Notes: generated by a model from the letters alone, not told the origin. A stretch of 64,000 nucleotides of DNA from Toxonevra muliebris (GCA_963691655.1 OY829326.1:111077388-111141387), one strand, 5' to 3'; numbered from the stretch's first letter, positions 1 to 12,845 are shown. A program made the numbers and translations.

Positions 1-1262
1 ATGGAATTGGTTCTTCGAATCTTAAAGATGAAAAAGAGCATACCTCAAAAATCTCTTTTGAACTTTTTCCTGGCGTTGTGAATGGATTTCATAGAAAGGA
101 TTCCAGATAATTGCCGCGTATTCTAATTTAGATCTTACAAAAGAATTATATAATAATTTTTTTGTATAGGGATCGGAAAAATCGCTGCTATTGCGTTTAA
201 CGAAAGCTAAAAGAGAGTAGGCCTTAGGAACAATACAATTGATATGACTTGCAAAAGTAAGCTATGTGTCAAAAACTACTCCTAAGTCCGAAATCTCAGA
301 TAGCGTCCTAAGGGTATCTCCACAAATATTGTACGAGGATGGAATTGGGTGGTGTGACTTAGAGTAAGTCACATGAAAACTTTGAAAGCTTTTTAATGTT
401 TAAGGCAAGTCCGTTACGAGAGGACCAATTAACTAAATTATTAAGTTCCGATTGAACGAAATCACATCAGATATGTCGCGCACCTCTGCAAAAATCTTTA
501 AATCGTCTGCATAAAGCAGATACTTAGAAAAATCGAAACATGACCCAATGTCATTTATGAACAAAATGAAAAATAAGGGTCCCAATATACTTCCTTGAGG
601 GACACCAGCTGAAGCTTAAAAAGAGACAGAATGGACATTTTCTATGACTACATAGCATATACGATTCTTAAGGTATAATTTAATCCATTGAAGGAAAACT
701 GAATAAAATCCAAGTAACTGAAGCTTATGAGATAATATTTGTGACTTACTTTATCGAAGACTTTGGAAAAGTCTGTGTAAATAGCACCAACCTGAGAACC
801 ATTTTCAAAAACTGATGTGCAAGATTGAGAAAATAGGGCCAAATTAGTTGTCGTTGATCGACCAGGTACAAAACCATGCTGATATGGAGAAATTATTCTT
901 TTAACAGCAAAGAACAACTTCTCCTTTACAACTTTTTCGAACAATTTAGATACTGTAGATAATTTAGAAATTGGTCTGTAGTTAAGAATGTCATTTTTAT
1001 TGCCGGACTTAAAAATCGGGGTGATATGAGCGATTTTCCATCGATCTATAAAATCACCATTTTTTAGGGAATTATTAGAGATTAGGCACAGTGGGTTACA
1101 AATTGCAGAGGAACATTTCTTGAATAAAAAAGCTGAGAGGGTTTTTCAGAGAGGGTTTAAGCTCAAAATACCTTGAGCAACATCATCTTCTGATATAGAT
1201 AATGAAGCGAAGTCGCAAAGAGATTCAAGATTACCGAGAATGGAATCATCGAAGTCAACTAT
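1..1262 (-). mobile_element. Jockey-type LINE reverse transcriptase, 5-prime truncated, broken
   Basis: Read on the minus strand this is the reverse transcriptase of a non-LTR retrotransposon. From high to low coordinates I see the pre-RT segment ending in SISEDDVAQGILSLNPL (about 1146-1200), a palm start with NYRPISKL (about 970), ISPYQHGFVPGRST and YTDFSKVFDKVSH (about 770-890), GVPQGSILGPLFF (about 560-610), the catalytic YADDL box (about 515) and the thumb motif RSKLEYAAIIWNP (about 80-110). The gene is not functional: there is a TAA just before GVPQG near 614, and the frame changes several times. The 5-prime half (endonuclease, ORF1) is absent beyond about 1262, typical of 5-prime truncation at insertion, and the 3-prime end lies outside the window. 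The Jockey/CR1-like group is inferred from motif style. LINE identity is certain; the clade is less so. Confidence 0.9.
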
Positions 1263-1299
1263 ATATAGTGGAAAAAAGAAATGAGAAGCCTTTATGTTA

Positions 1300-1445
1300 A
1301 AAATTAGGCTAAACACTAGTTCATAACTTAGAGCAAAATTTAAGCTGCCATTCAGACCTAAATTTAGCTTAAAAGTGAGATAAAATTCAGACAAACATTT
1401 GAACGAAAACTTAAATCAAAATTTAAACTCAAACCAACAAACAGA
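1300..1445. repeat. Degenerate minisatellite, 12-base period (block 1)
   Basis: An A-rich tandem array with imperfect units of about 12 bases resembling ACCAAAATTTAG, for example AGCAAAATTTAA, ACCTAAATTTAG and ATCAAAATTTAA. It abuts the truncated 5-prime end of the LINE. The same period and unit recur near 13.8, 15.9 and 56.9 kb. Confidence 0.6.
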
Positions 1446-3536
1446 AAAAAAATCAAAGATGCTACAGAGAAAACAGTTTAACTAAACTGCATAACTGTTG
1501 TCTTTATGTTTTCACAAAGGCAGCGCTTTTTCCGTACTTCTTAGTTAAAACGTTACAAATTTTTCCCCCTGGGTATATAGTAATTAGTACAACCTTCTGT
1601 ATATATTATAATTGTATATAGGTATATACATGAAAACGCAAGATAATTAAATTATGGTGTGTAAAATGAGCGTTATGTAATTATTTTATGTATTATAAAG
1701 AAGAGGGTGTGATAAAAGCTGGTTGCATTGTTTAATTTTTTGTTTGTAAAAGGGGAGGAGAAAACTGACGACTTACCTGAAAATTGTTCATACGCTACCG
1801 TTGATTACCGAATTGTGAGACCTTCAATGCTTTGGCCTTATTATTTAAAAAGGTGTCATAAAAATTATGAACAATATTTTCAAGATGAAAATAATGACAA
1901 ATATAATACTAATTGTAATGAATTGTTTGCTATTTTTACTTTGCAATTTGACTCTAAGTCTTCTTGATTCATCACCAATATTTTGAAAATGTGCTTAACT
2001 TTTGCACTGGATGGTTTTATAATCACACATTAGCAGTATATGTTACTCAACATTTTTACTTAATATACGAAAACTTTTAAACGAGTATCTAAACTCCTAC
2101 CATACACCAACATAAATATGATTTGTAATACTAAGCGTATGAGTGATATTAAATTAAAGTTACTACTAAATTCAACAAAAACGTCTAACTAGTAACTAGT
2201 TCCTTTGGCATACTATAAAATTTATAGTTAACTGCAATTGAACTTAGTTACTTCTCAATTTCAATTGAGAACTTTTTTGTGAAAGCGTAATTTGTATTAG
2301 TTTGTTAATGTTTGTTGAAGCACAAAGTTTTTTGGAAACTTTTTGTGTCCAATTACGTTTGTATGTTGCTAAGGTTTATGTAAATATTACATTAGGAACT
2401 TTTATATTTGTATTTTGTTAAATTATAAATGGGTGAGTAAGTAAAAGGGAAACTAAAGCAACCACTACAGATTTTAGTAACATATATAAAATTTGAAGCA
2501 AGTTCCAAACACCAAATTTATTGTAGAAGTTACTTCAAACATTTTTATTTATTTTAGTTTTCGTTGCCAGAAATGCGTTAAATTTTTTATTTGTTTTTTT
2601 TTTTTTAACAATATTTTGGTTTCCCACCGCTACAGTGTTTAATTATTTTATTCTATTTGATTCGGTACCGCTTTGCATATTAATTTCATATATTTTCAAA
2701 CCACGAATTTAGAGATCAATCATTGTTATAACAATTTTGTACTTTTACATACATATAGTCGTAACCCACGTATTTATGTATGTATGGATGTGCTATCCAT
2801 GATATTGTATATATGTTAGTGATGCCAATGGCAAGCAATTGCATTCGCATGCGGAAATTATTAACCCTGGGCATCAAAATTGCAGTTTGTACACATATGC
2901 AAAAGAGAAATCAATTTTAGGTTTCTATGCTCTGCACGTGAAATGAATGTGAAACGTATTTGAATGCAAATACATCAATGTCATTGATGTTTTTCAATTT
3001 AGAGTTGACAAAAAATTTTAGAAAGCTATTTTTTTGTACGCGAAAGTTGTAAACTAACACTAAGGTATAGGTCACACGTTTGAATTTGTGCTTTACATGC
3101 CATAATACTAACAAACATTTATCAGCCATTGGCAAACTTTGATGAGTTAGGTAGAGAGATTGCCAATAAAATATTTACAGCTTTGATTTAAAAACAGAAT
3201 TAAAAGATCAGTAATTCTTTTTCTGGCAAATCAGAATATGCAGGTGAATCTTAATAATGACTAAAAATTTAGATATGCCAACATTTTTTATAGTTATTAT
3301 TTGTTAAATTTCTAGTGTATTTACTATATAGAAATATGATTAGTTTTTGTATAATTTCAACAATCGAAATCAAATTCGATACCATTGATAAGAAAAAAAA
3401 AAAATACTTTTTAAAAACTTTAACCACAAAATCAAACATTTTGTTGAAATTTTTCTGAACTTTTTTAATTCACATGATTGATCAAACTTTTCAGCTACAA
3501 TTTCCTCATCATTAAAGTGACTAAAACGAAATATAC
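1446..3536. other. AT-rich spacer, no gene seen
   Basis: Only short chance reading frames are present, with no recognisable domain, splice-linked exon or inverted-repeat element. T and A homopolymers are common. Confidence 0.6.
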
Positions 3537-4620
3537 GGGGGATTCCATGCCAGACCGGCGGTGATCAACAAGCCATGTCTTAGATTTGATTCGAATTTTT
3601 AGGGATTAATGAGGCACCCAAGTAACAGTGAAATTCAAAATTTCAGCTTTTTGTGGATTTTACTGTACATACAAAAAAAGGTACGTTGTTTTTAATTTTC
3701 GAATATCTCAAAACTGGCTTGAGGTATAAATCTGAAAAATTACAAACATATTTATATCTAAAGTATCTTTCGAAAACAAACTTTAAAAAAAAAATTTCGC
3801 AGCAAAATTTTTAGGAAAAATTATAATTGATGAATTGCAGATTCAAATTACTCGTATCCGAAAACCCCCAGAAAGACCTTGCGATGGTAAAAATATTTGC
3901 ATTCAAATGATACAACTCCGCCATGATCATAGACTAAACAAGAAACTTCAAAATGAAAAAAAAAATCGCTTAAAATTGCCAACCTGGGAAAACTGAGAAG
4001 TCACTGTTCCACTTACAATCTAAACTTTCTGAAAACCTTGGTCTCATTAATTCCCCAGCCGACTTTCGTACAAAGTTATGTTTTCTTGCTGAATTATAGA
4101 AAATTACTTAAATTTTTTTTTTAAGTTTTTTTTTCCAAACACTAACAGAAAATATATTATTTCAGGTGAACCCCTTTACTAAAACGTCCATAACTTCCAC
4201 ATTCCTTGAGTCCGCATCATAAAAAAAAAACTGAAAATTTTTTTGGAAGAACTTCAGCTATAATCATAAATTTTTTCAAATTTTTAAAAAATCGTCAAAT
4301 AAAAAAAAAATACTTTTGAAAAAAAAAATTCCTAAAAATTTGGCAGCGGAATTTTGTTTAAAAGTTTGTTTTTGAAAGATACTTTAGATATAGATATGTT
4401 TATAATTTTTCAGATTTTTATTTTAAGGTAGTTTTAAGATATTCGAAAATTAAAAACTAGGTACAATTTTTTTGTACGTACTGTAAAATCTACATAATGG
4501 CAAAAAAGAAGCTGAAATTTTGAATTTACTGTTACTTGAGTGCCTCTTTAATCTCTAAAAATTTGAATTAAATATCGGGCATGGCTTGTTGATCACCGCC
4601 GGTCTCGCAAGGAACCCCCC
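3537..4620. mobile_element. Foldback element with about 290-base inverted arms
   Basis: The left arm begins GGGGGATTCC and continues through GACCGGCGGTGATCAACAAG (about 3554-3573). The right arm ends with the reverse complement, including CTTGTTGATCACCGCCGGTC near 4585-4604 and GGAACCCCCC at 4611-4620. The arms stay alignable to roughly 3815 and 4325, with shared landmarks: the CCCAAGTAACAGTG stretch, the TACTGTACATAC stretch and the GATACTTTAGATAT stretch. The centre of about 500 bases has no coding potential. ATAC lies immediately outside both ends (3533-3536 and 4621-4624), a possible 4-base target duplication. This is a non-autonomous, hairpin-forming transposon; its superfamily cannot be assigned by eye. 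Confidence 0.75.
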
Positions 4621-4624
4621 ATAC

Positions 4625-5051
4625 ATATTTACAATCAATTGGACTTTCCATATAAAAACACAGACTTTCGTATTCCTTGTCGATATTCTGTTTAGTGTAC
4701 TCCAGTGACCTAAGAGATATTCGTCCTTTATTAAAGCATCGATAACACTGTGCAACAAAGTTCAACATTTCTCGCGCAATTATGCATTTGAGACTCAATA
4801 ATGTTAAGTTCGAGTATATTGCACTAAGTTTAGGTTGTTCATCGCGAACTTGAGATCAACAACAAAATTATTCTGTACCGCCATTTTTTGTTCATCGAAT
4901 GCAAAGTAAAAATTTTTAATTATTTTTTTTTTTTTTAATATGTTTGATCTGTGAAATTTCAGAAAAAACAAACTTTGAGTCATTTATTCCTAAATGGTAA
5001 GTCTGAGATAGTCTCTTTGTTAGATATCAATTAATTTTTAAACGGAATATA
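4625..5051. other. Spacer, no gene seen
   Basis: AT-rich sequence between the foldback element and the Tc1-like element. No gene or repeat was recognised. Confidence 0.5.
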
Positions 5052-5053
5052 TA

Positions 5054-6604
5054 CAGTATGGCGCATTACTGAGCCAATGTTTCATAAAAATTGAAAAAAA
5101 GTTTTTTTAATATACATTTTTTTCAGTTGAAAAAAAGAAATTATAAAATAAATGTTCATGATATGTGTACGATTTAACCGTTATGGAATTTTGTTTGCTA
5201 AGAGCTTGTTGTCTTTTTCCTATCAATGCAAATATTCAAGTGCATTGGTTTAATTTTGCACCAGCTAAATTTTTTACAAATTACTGTATTTTTTTTACTC
5301 GATTTCACCTGAAAAATATTTGAAATAATTTTTAGTTATTCTTTAGACACGTGTTACAGTGGTAGCAAAAAAAAAATACAATGAAACGCATCAGCGCCTC
5401 TTTAAAAAATTAGTTATTGCTGAAGCTATTAAAGGCAAATCAAGCCGAGAAATTGCTAAAAAAGTTAATATTAGCCAACGATCTGCATCCAGAATTATTA
5501 AAAAAAGCAAATGCGAATGATCGAGCGCAAATTTCCATGCCAATTAAGGGAAGACCCAGGAAAATAACGTCTTCAGAAACACGAAATATTGGTCGACTTT
5601 TCATTACTGACAAGATTCAGAGCACTAAAGAGGCAACTAAACTTGTCAAAGAAAACGTTTGTCGATGGACTGTGCAAAGAGCACTCAAAATTGTGGGATT
5701 AAAAGCATTTACTTAGAAAAAAAGGCAAAGCTTTCATCTAAAAATCTAAAACAACGAAAAGATTTTATATCCAAATATGAGTCATGGAGTATTGAGGATT
5801 GGCAATCGGTAAGTAAATACAAACAAATATTTTTACAATATTTTGTATCTAAAACTTTTTATTTTTTAGATCATTTGGTCAGATGAGACCAAAATAAATA
5901 GATTCCAATCGGATGGGCGATCGTGGTATTGGGCAAAAGGGCGAGATCATTCAAACCCATCCCATGTAATAAGCACAGTGAGACATGGCGGCGGCTCCCT
6001 AATGGTTTGGGGGTGGATTGTCCCAAATGGTGCTGGACATCTTATCAAAATTGAAGGTATAATGCGCAAAGAAGATTATTTGAGTATTTTGATGGGGACA
6101 CCAGCCGAACAAGTCATGTTTCAGCATGACAACGATCCCAAGCATACGGCAAAAATAGTAAAGGAATGGGTTAGTCATCAAAAATTTAGGGTAATGAGTT
6201 GGCCAGCACAAAGCACTGACCTAAATCCCATTGAGAATTGTTGGGCGTATCTTAAAAAACAGCTCGCCAACTATACTGAACCTCCCCTTGGAATAAATGA
6301 GCTGTGGGAGCGCGTGCAGCGATATTTCTAGTGAATATATTATAAAGTTGTATCAATCAATGCCAAATCGTATACATTTGTTAAAAAAAAAGCTCGAGGT
6401 TACTGGACTAAGTACTAAATCGGACTACATTTTCTCCTTTTTATTATTTTTTAATATTAATGAATTCATTTTTATGTAATAAAGATATTTAATAAACTAT
6501 ATTTTTCATAACCACAATTTATTTTCGTTTTACTTAAAACATTTTTTAAAAATTTAAATTTGTTTCATTTCCACACAACATTGGCTAATTTATGCATCAT
6601 ACTG
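5054..6604 (+). mobile_element. Tc1-like DNA transposon (Tc1/mariner superfamily), 1551 bases
   Basis: Both termini are visible. The left end starts CAGTATGGCGCATTACTGAG at 5054. The right end, read in reverse complement from 6604, starts CAGTATGATGCATAAATTAG. Both arms then share AGCCAATGTT, giving TIRs of about 35 bases with a few mismatches and the CAGT start usual for Tc1-type elements. TA flanks both ends (5052-5053 and 6605-6606), the canonical target duplication. The interior holds a broken DD34E transposase gene on the plus strand (separate entry). The element is complete in structure but dead in coding capacity. Confidence 0.93.
5381..6420 (+). pseudogene. Tc1-like DD34E transposase pseudogene with a 61-base intron
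   Basis: The start is the ATG at 5381 (MKRISASL). An N-terminal helix-turn-helix, SSREIAKKVNISQRSASRII, follows at about 5442-5505 in a shifted frame. A GRPRK hook-like motif (about 5542) leads into a second helix-turn-helix (about 5664-5705). The catalytic domain carries IIWSDETK (first D, about 5882), FQHDNDPKHTA (second D, about 6125) and LNPIENCW (E, about 6230); I count 34 residues between the second D and E, so DD34E. Between TCG (5806-5808) and ATC (5870) lies GTAAGT...TTTTTTAG, 5809-5869, a phase-0 spliceosomal intron: removing it restores the family reading WQS-IIWSDE. Damage: frame changes near 5404, 5520, 5712 and 6320. Tc1-type transposases normally have about 340 residues, and the relic spans that length. 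Confidence 0.92.
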
Positions 6605-6798
6605 TATATTTCTACTGTTGCTAAAGACTATGGTACTTTGTGTACAAATATCATGAATTAAATGAAAGAGCATTAGTTAATTTAGAAATGGTTTAATACA
6701 CTAAAACACCTTTCCTCCTTCCACTCCATCGGGGCCCCTTAGCTCTGTTAGTGGCTGTGACTAATAATTCCTATCTTAATCAATTCCACCCTGGCAAC

Positions 6799-7811
6799 CA
6801 GGGCCGTAGCCAGAAATTTTTTTCGGGGGGGTTTTCATTCGAAGAAAATACTCATAAATAATTTTTATCAAACTGATTTTTAAATACAATAAATTAAATC
6901 AATGATACATTTGATGGACCCTACAAAATTAAAATTTTAGGAAAAATTTTCAGATTTTTTTTAATCTTAACCTCAAAAAAATGGCCAAAAGTGACAAAAA
7001 ATTCCCAGAATAATCAAATTAAATTCTTTCAAATAAATATTCAATGTACATTCTAGTGCATTTTTTTTCGTGAGGGATTTAATTTCATTAACTCATTGAC
7101 TTCTCACTTCTGATGATGTACAAACTTCAAAAAAATTACCAAAAATAGTAGAGGCTAATTTTTTTCAAATGATCATCAGTGGGAATTTGAGCCATTATCA
7201 ATGATAAGGAACCCGGATGAGGTTGGCTTATATTCCATAAATTCGTGAAGTCACAGCAATGAAAGAGATCTTTCTAGTCGTGGTGCTCTGAGCAATAATG
7301 GGTTAAAAAATTAATTACATTTTAAGATTGGTTTTGCTAATAAGATGGAGTTTTTGCGAAAGAATTTTTCACGTTGAACACGAATCTGAGGTCAAAAACT
7401 TCCCATCACGTCACGTTTTAGGAAAAAAATGGGGTTCAAGCAAGTCTTATTTTACAAAGATCCGATAAATTTTTCTATTTTTATTAATTTTTAAACTTTT
7501 CAAACTGATTCAGGACGAAACCTTAAATCAAAAACAGTTACTGACCCAGAAAAACTATGAATGCAGGAGTGCTCAGTATCACCTTCTCTTTTTGAATCCG
7601 TAGTCAAACTTCATGTCGAAGAAAACAAATCGGATTTGATTGCATAAATAACTAAGATTTCAAATTTATTTTTTATATTTGACTTTTTAGAAAAAAAACG
7701 ATGGAAGTAAAAAATATCGTTAAATAGATTTTATTTTGACTTTTTTTCCATCCATTCCACATTTCGGGGGGAAGGGTCAGAACCCCCAAACCTCCCCTAA
7801 ATACGGCCTTG
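6799..7811. mobile_element. hAT-type non-autonomous element, GGCCGTA family, copy A
   Basis: The left end is CAGGGCCGTAGCCAG at 6799. The right end at 7811, read in reverse, is CAAGGCCGTATTTAGG. Flanking octamers CTGGCAAC (6791-6798) and TTGACAAC (7812-7819) differ at two positions, consistent with an aged 8-base target duplication. The interior has no transposase, only AT-rich non-coding sequence with G- or C-runs just inside both ends. The same sequence returns in inverted orientation at 9159-10106 and in part at 48261-48969, so it is an interspersed family. hAT assignment rests on the 8-base duplication and the CAGGG-like terminus. Confidence 0.8.
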
Positions 7812-7819
7812 TTGACAAC

Positions 7820-9150
7820 TATCTCAAGTTAATAATGCATCCTGGATTTTTAGATGGGACATGAGAGCTGCAAATAGAAAAGCCTTAAATTCTCTCTACG
7901 TTTCATATTAATACTAATGTATTGCATTTACTGCATATGTATGGACTTAGATCAGATACAACAATATTCCTTAAATTTTATTGGGAAATTTCTGATTATT
8001 TCCAAGGAATCAATAAATAAAATTTAACTTAACTTACATATTTATATTTACATGTGAATTTTTTACAAAAGAAACTGCAGTTAAATGTTGGAAAAGAGAA
8101 TTAGAAGAGTAAATATTTGTACTTTTTTATAAAACTTTGTAAATTTTTTCAGTTCAGTTTTGAACATATTTATAAATATTTGTACATATGTTTACAAATA
8201 TGCTACTCACCCCCCAAAAATACACAAAAAGCGCACACGCATATTCTCATATAGCACCTAGTAAATACATATAAATGTATGTACCTATGTATTTGTTTGT
8301 GTAACTTTATTTGACAATAAGCAAATAAATAGAAATGTTAGTAAATAACAAAAAGTTACTTCTAGTTACAACCTAAAACAAATATAAATTTTCATGTGTT
8401 AAAAAAAGTTACGCTTGAAAGATTACAAAACATTGACTATGCATGATTTCATTTACTTGTAGATAGTTTCATGTTTATGCTAAAAGGACTTTGGGGCTAA
8501 GTTTCTAACCCACTTCCGTCTAAATGATATTTATAAACTAGCAACTTTACGCATATACATATATGTATAAATAAATTATAGTATATGCTTGTTGTTGGTT
8601 GCTGTTTTTGATGTCACTTTTAGTGTAATATTTAACACATGATAAAGTATTTGGATTAACTACTTGAATAACCTCTGACAAAGAAGCTACCTTGCATTTT
8701 ATTTGGCCTTTGAGCTGTTTAATATATGGTTTACAACGACAACGATTTGGAAAGTTTTCAAACTGAAAAGGTGCAGATTGAGTGCTTGAATGATTAATGT
8801 ATGTTTGTATTTGCTATTAAAGTAATCATTAAAGAAGATTTTATAATCTTTAAGGTTTGTAAAACTTTTTGTATTTATATTTCAAAATATCTTTTGGAAA
8901 ACTTGTGTAAAGTTTACTAGGGTTATTTAGATAGTTATAGAATGTGTGGTAAGAAATAACAAACATTAATTTTTTAATTAATATTTTAATGGCAGTTGGA
9001 CTTGCAAATTTAAAATTTATATGCACTTTCGAGTAAAACCGAAAAGAAAGAATTTGAAAATGGATTCGGGAGAGGGGATAGTAATCATAGAGGTCTTAGC
9101 TGTAGCTTTCATGATTTGATCTGAATTTTTGATGTTGATCTATGGTAATG
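7820..9150. other. Spacer between inverted hAT copies, no gene seen
   Basis: AT-rich, with scattered TATGTATG-like simple sequence. No gene, RNA or element was recognised. If both flanking copies are transcribed together, this stretch would form the loop of a large hairpin. Confidence 0.5.
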
Positions 9151-9158
9151 TTGTCGAC

Positions 9159-10106
9159 CAAGACCGTATTTAGGGGGAGGTTTTGGGGGTTCTGACCCCC
9201 TTCCCCCCTCCGAAATGTAGAACCTTTATTCTAATTTTTGAGATTAATTGCCAATGGATGGGGAAAAAGTCAAAATAAAATCTATTTAACGATATTTTTT
9301 ACTTCCATCGGTTTTTTTCTAAAAAGTCAAATATAAAAAATAAATTTGAAATCTTAGTTACACTATGCGATCGAATCCGATTTGTTTTCTTCGACATGAG
9401 GTTTTTCTATGGATTCAAAAAGAGAAGGTGATACTGAGCACTACTATATTCTTAGTTTTTCTAGTTTTTGGTTCAAAGTTTCGTCGTGAATCAGTTTGAA
9501 AAGTTTAAGAATTAATAAAAAATAGAAAAAATTATCGGATCCTTGTAAAATTAGACTTGCTAGACCCCATTTTTTTTCTAAAACGTGACGTGATGGAAAG
9601 TTTTTGACCTTAGATTCTTGTTCAACATTAAAAATTCTTTCGCATAAACTTCATCTTATTACAGTTTTAGGAGAAAATCTTAAAATGTAATTAATTTTTT
9701 AACCCATTATTGCTCAGAGCACCACGACTAGAAAGATCTCTTTCATTGCTGTGACTTCACGAATTTATGGAATATAAGCCAACTTCATCCGGGTTTCTTA
9801 TCATTGATAATGACTCAAAATCCCATATATGATCATTTGAAAAAAATGAGCCTCTACTATTTTCGGTAATTTTTTTGAAGTTGGGTACATCATCAGTAGT
9901 GGGAAGTCAATGAGTTAACGAAATTATGTTCTTGCTTGTGGCCATATTTTTGAGGTTAAGATTAAATAAAATTCCAAAATTTCCATCAAATGCATCATCG
10001 ATTTAATTTATTGTATTTAAAAATTAGTTTGATAAAAATTATTTATGAATATTTTCTTCAAATGACACCCCCTCCCCCCCGAAAAAATTTTCTGGCTACG
10101 GCCCTG
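9159..10106. mobile_element. hAT-type non-autonomous element, GGCCGTA family, copy B (inverted)
   Basis: The left end is CAAGACCGTATTTAGG at 9159 and the right end, in reverse from 10106, CAGGGCCGTAGCCAG. TTGTCGAC occurs exactly at 9151-9158 and again at 10107-10114, a perfect 8-base target-site duplication. The body is the reverse complement of copy A along most of its length, for example the AGAGCACCACGACTAGAAAG stretch near 9716-9735. This copy inserted as a discrete 948-base unit and establishes the true ends of the family. No coding sequence. Confidence 0.9.
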
Positions 10107-10114
10107 TTGTCGAC

Positions 10115-11334
10115 TGAAGCTTTAAAAATTTAAACCTTTTAACAAAGTTTCAAACTTCTTCGAATCCGATATCAATCTTGCCCACCAAATAAAGCAACCA
10201 TTTTACTTGCATCCTTTTACTAAATTCATAACTCATTGTATGCTACAAGTCAACAACAAAACTGAAACACATAACTAAATTTATGTATATTTGTGTTGCA
10301 TAAATGAACATTCACGCTTTTGATAGCATCAACGCGAATTGCTGTACTTAGGAATGTATGATTATGAGAATGTGCACATCAAATATGAAATGAAATATGA
10401 AACTCTTTGCGCTTAAGTGTCCATGTCACACACATGTCATTATCACACATTCGCAAACATATCCACACACCCTTTGCACACATAATACATTCTCTCCCAC
10501 TTACACTTAAATGGCATCATGGTTATTGGTAATTGGAATCTCTCACACACACACATGCATCATTGAAACAACTTTTGACCCATTGACAACCAGCAATTTT
10601 GTTGCTAGTTGTTACTAGGGATCAAGTGAAATCATATTTTCTACTTTTTATGTGTGAAAGTGTTTGGGTGTAAAGGATATGAATTTGCGAAATGTATTGA
10701 AAGTGAAAATGCATCATCATCTTCACCATCATTTACTTGCAGTCGTATTTATCATTTTCTACATAGTTATAGTTAAGTAAGAATTTCTTATTTTTTTATA
10801 GACGATTGAAAATATTTTGACATTTCTCTAGCGTAAGTATATGCCCTGACAGTATTAATATTTGAAATGTTTGATTTATGTCAAAATTTCGGTAGATGGA
10901 ATTTCGAAAGCGAAAATGGCTTCACATTTAAACGGCATGACTTGATACGAAAAAAATGATGCTAGCGATTCTTTTTCTTCTTCATTTATGGTATAACAGC
11001 CAACGGAGGATCTAGATCGAGATATCACCGATTAGCCGACCGTATCAGCTGGCAGCCGAGAGTGCTAGCTGGCATTGGTGTTTATTCTAGAATCAACTGT
11101 CGGTTTGATTAGCTGTTTCAAGCTGAAATGTATGAAATCACTGTGTAACTTTATTAACATCTATTTGCTATTCATCTGATAGCCTCACATTGCACAGTAG
11201 ACGAGATGGTCAATCTAGCGGAATTAAATTAATTTCTGGGCTGTTTTTTATCCGATCTGCACCATACTTTCATATATTTAAATATATTTTTCAAATATCG
11301 GACAAATCGGACCAGTATATTGTATAGTCTCAAT
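10115..11334. other. Spacer, no gene seen
   Basis: AT-rich with CACACA-like runs around 10.5 kb. No coding or element signature recognised. Confidence 0.5.
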
Positions 11335-11376
11335 CAAGGCCGTATTTAGGGGGGGGTGGGGGGGGTTTTGGAAATA
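11335..11376. mobile_element. Solo terminus of the GGCCGTA hAT family
   Basis: CAAGGCCGTATTTAGG followed by G-runs and GGTTTTGG matches the second terminus of the family defined by copies A and B. No partner terminus is found downstream before 13.9 kb, so this is a fragment left by deletion or a diverged relative. Confidence 0.5.
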
Positions 11377-12845
11377 AGAAGAATTGCAAAAACACCAGAC
11401 TCTAAAATTACCCTCTTACAACTAGCTAAGAAAAGTTAATTTATAATAAAAAAAAGTTGTAAGAAAATTTGTTCACATTATTGTTAGTCAAAAATAATGA
11501 ACTGAAAATAATTTATTTGTATTGTAAATATTGCAATAGACGTTTTTCAATTTTTTTTTTTTTAAATAACTTATAAAATCCTTTTTATCGAACATTGTTT
11601 ATTGACTCAATTCGCTGCATTTTATTAGCCAATTTCATTGAATCTGTTTACAAGATAAGCTCTATATAAAATTCAATTATACAAAGAATGCTATGTATTT
11701 CGTTGCAACAACCAACATTGCAATGCTTAAGATTGTAAAAGCAAAGGGATCCAGCAAAGAATAATGTTCTACGGAAAGATTTCTTGAAATGAGCACGAAA
11801 ACCATAATCAGTAGTTGTGGCAGAAAGAAAGAAATGTTAAAAAAAAAAAAAAAATTCTAGGAATATATAAATAAATTTATGAAAAACAAATCCAGACGCA
11901 TATTGAGTATGAAAATATAAAAAAAACTCTCAAAAACCCAGAATTCCCTACAATATCTTACGTATGTTTGTATACGAATTGACAAATAGCAGTTTTATCT
12001 TATTTTGTCATCTTATCAGCATGAATATTCATTCGTTTGAAAGCTGGGATTTTCTTCTACATTTCTGTTACTATTCAGAGCAAAAAGAAGTCTGCAAAGT
12101 TTCTAAAGCATTAAATTAGATTTACTATAGTGACAGAATGACTACAAAAACATTAATAATTTGTGCTTTGACAGCTTGAAAAAACAAACAACATAAATTA
12201 GCATCTCTATTCATGTCATGGAAACCATTCGCACGTTTTAAAGTTGTCAACAATTTTTGTTGTTAAGATATCAAAGAAAACAAAAAAAAAAAAAGAATTT
12301 ACTGAATACCACCAATAACAACAAAATTCTTGAAGATGAAAGCAGCAATATGTCAGTACTTCATCAAAAATGAAATGAATCAAATTGAAGAAAAAAAAAA
12401 AAAAAATCGCATAAAGAAAACAAAAAACAAAAAAACAGATTTATATATCAATCATATACAATACAGTAGCAGTACTTATTAGGTACTTAGATAAAAAAAA
12501 AAACAAACAAATAATGTCACAAAAGAAAATGTAACAAAGAACGTAGAATAAATAAAAAAAATTCTGTAGGCATTAAATGCAAAGAAACTGAAAAAATTTA
12601 ATAACCCACATTAGGTTCTAACACAAAAATATTATTGTTATTTTTACTATTGGGAAACGCTTAATTGAATCGAAATACAGAGGGCATTTCTAGCCCCCTG
12701 TATTTCATGACAGCACTTTTTGAAAAAAGGCAGTAAATCCAAGATTTTTAATATAATTTTTCTTTTTTTTTAAATGTAGCCCCACCCCCTCCTTTACAAT
12801 TCTATTAATTTTTGTTTCGGAACCCCTTTCGAATATTTTTTATAT
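11377..12845. other. A-rich spacer with one small hairpin
   Basis: Poly-A interrupted sequence dominates 12.2-12.6 kb. A short imperfect hairpin, AAATACAG at 12673-12680 pairing with CTGTATTT at 12698-12705, has a G-run against a C-run inside. No gene seen. Confidence 0.45.
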
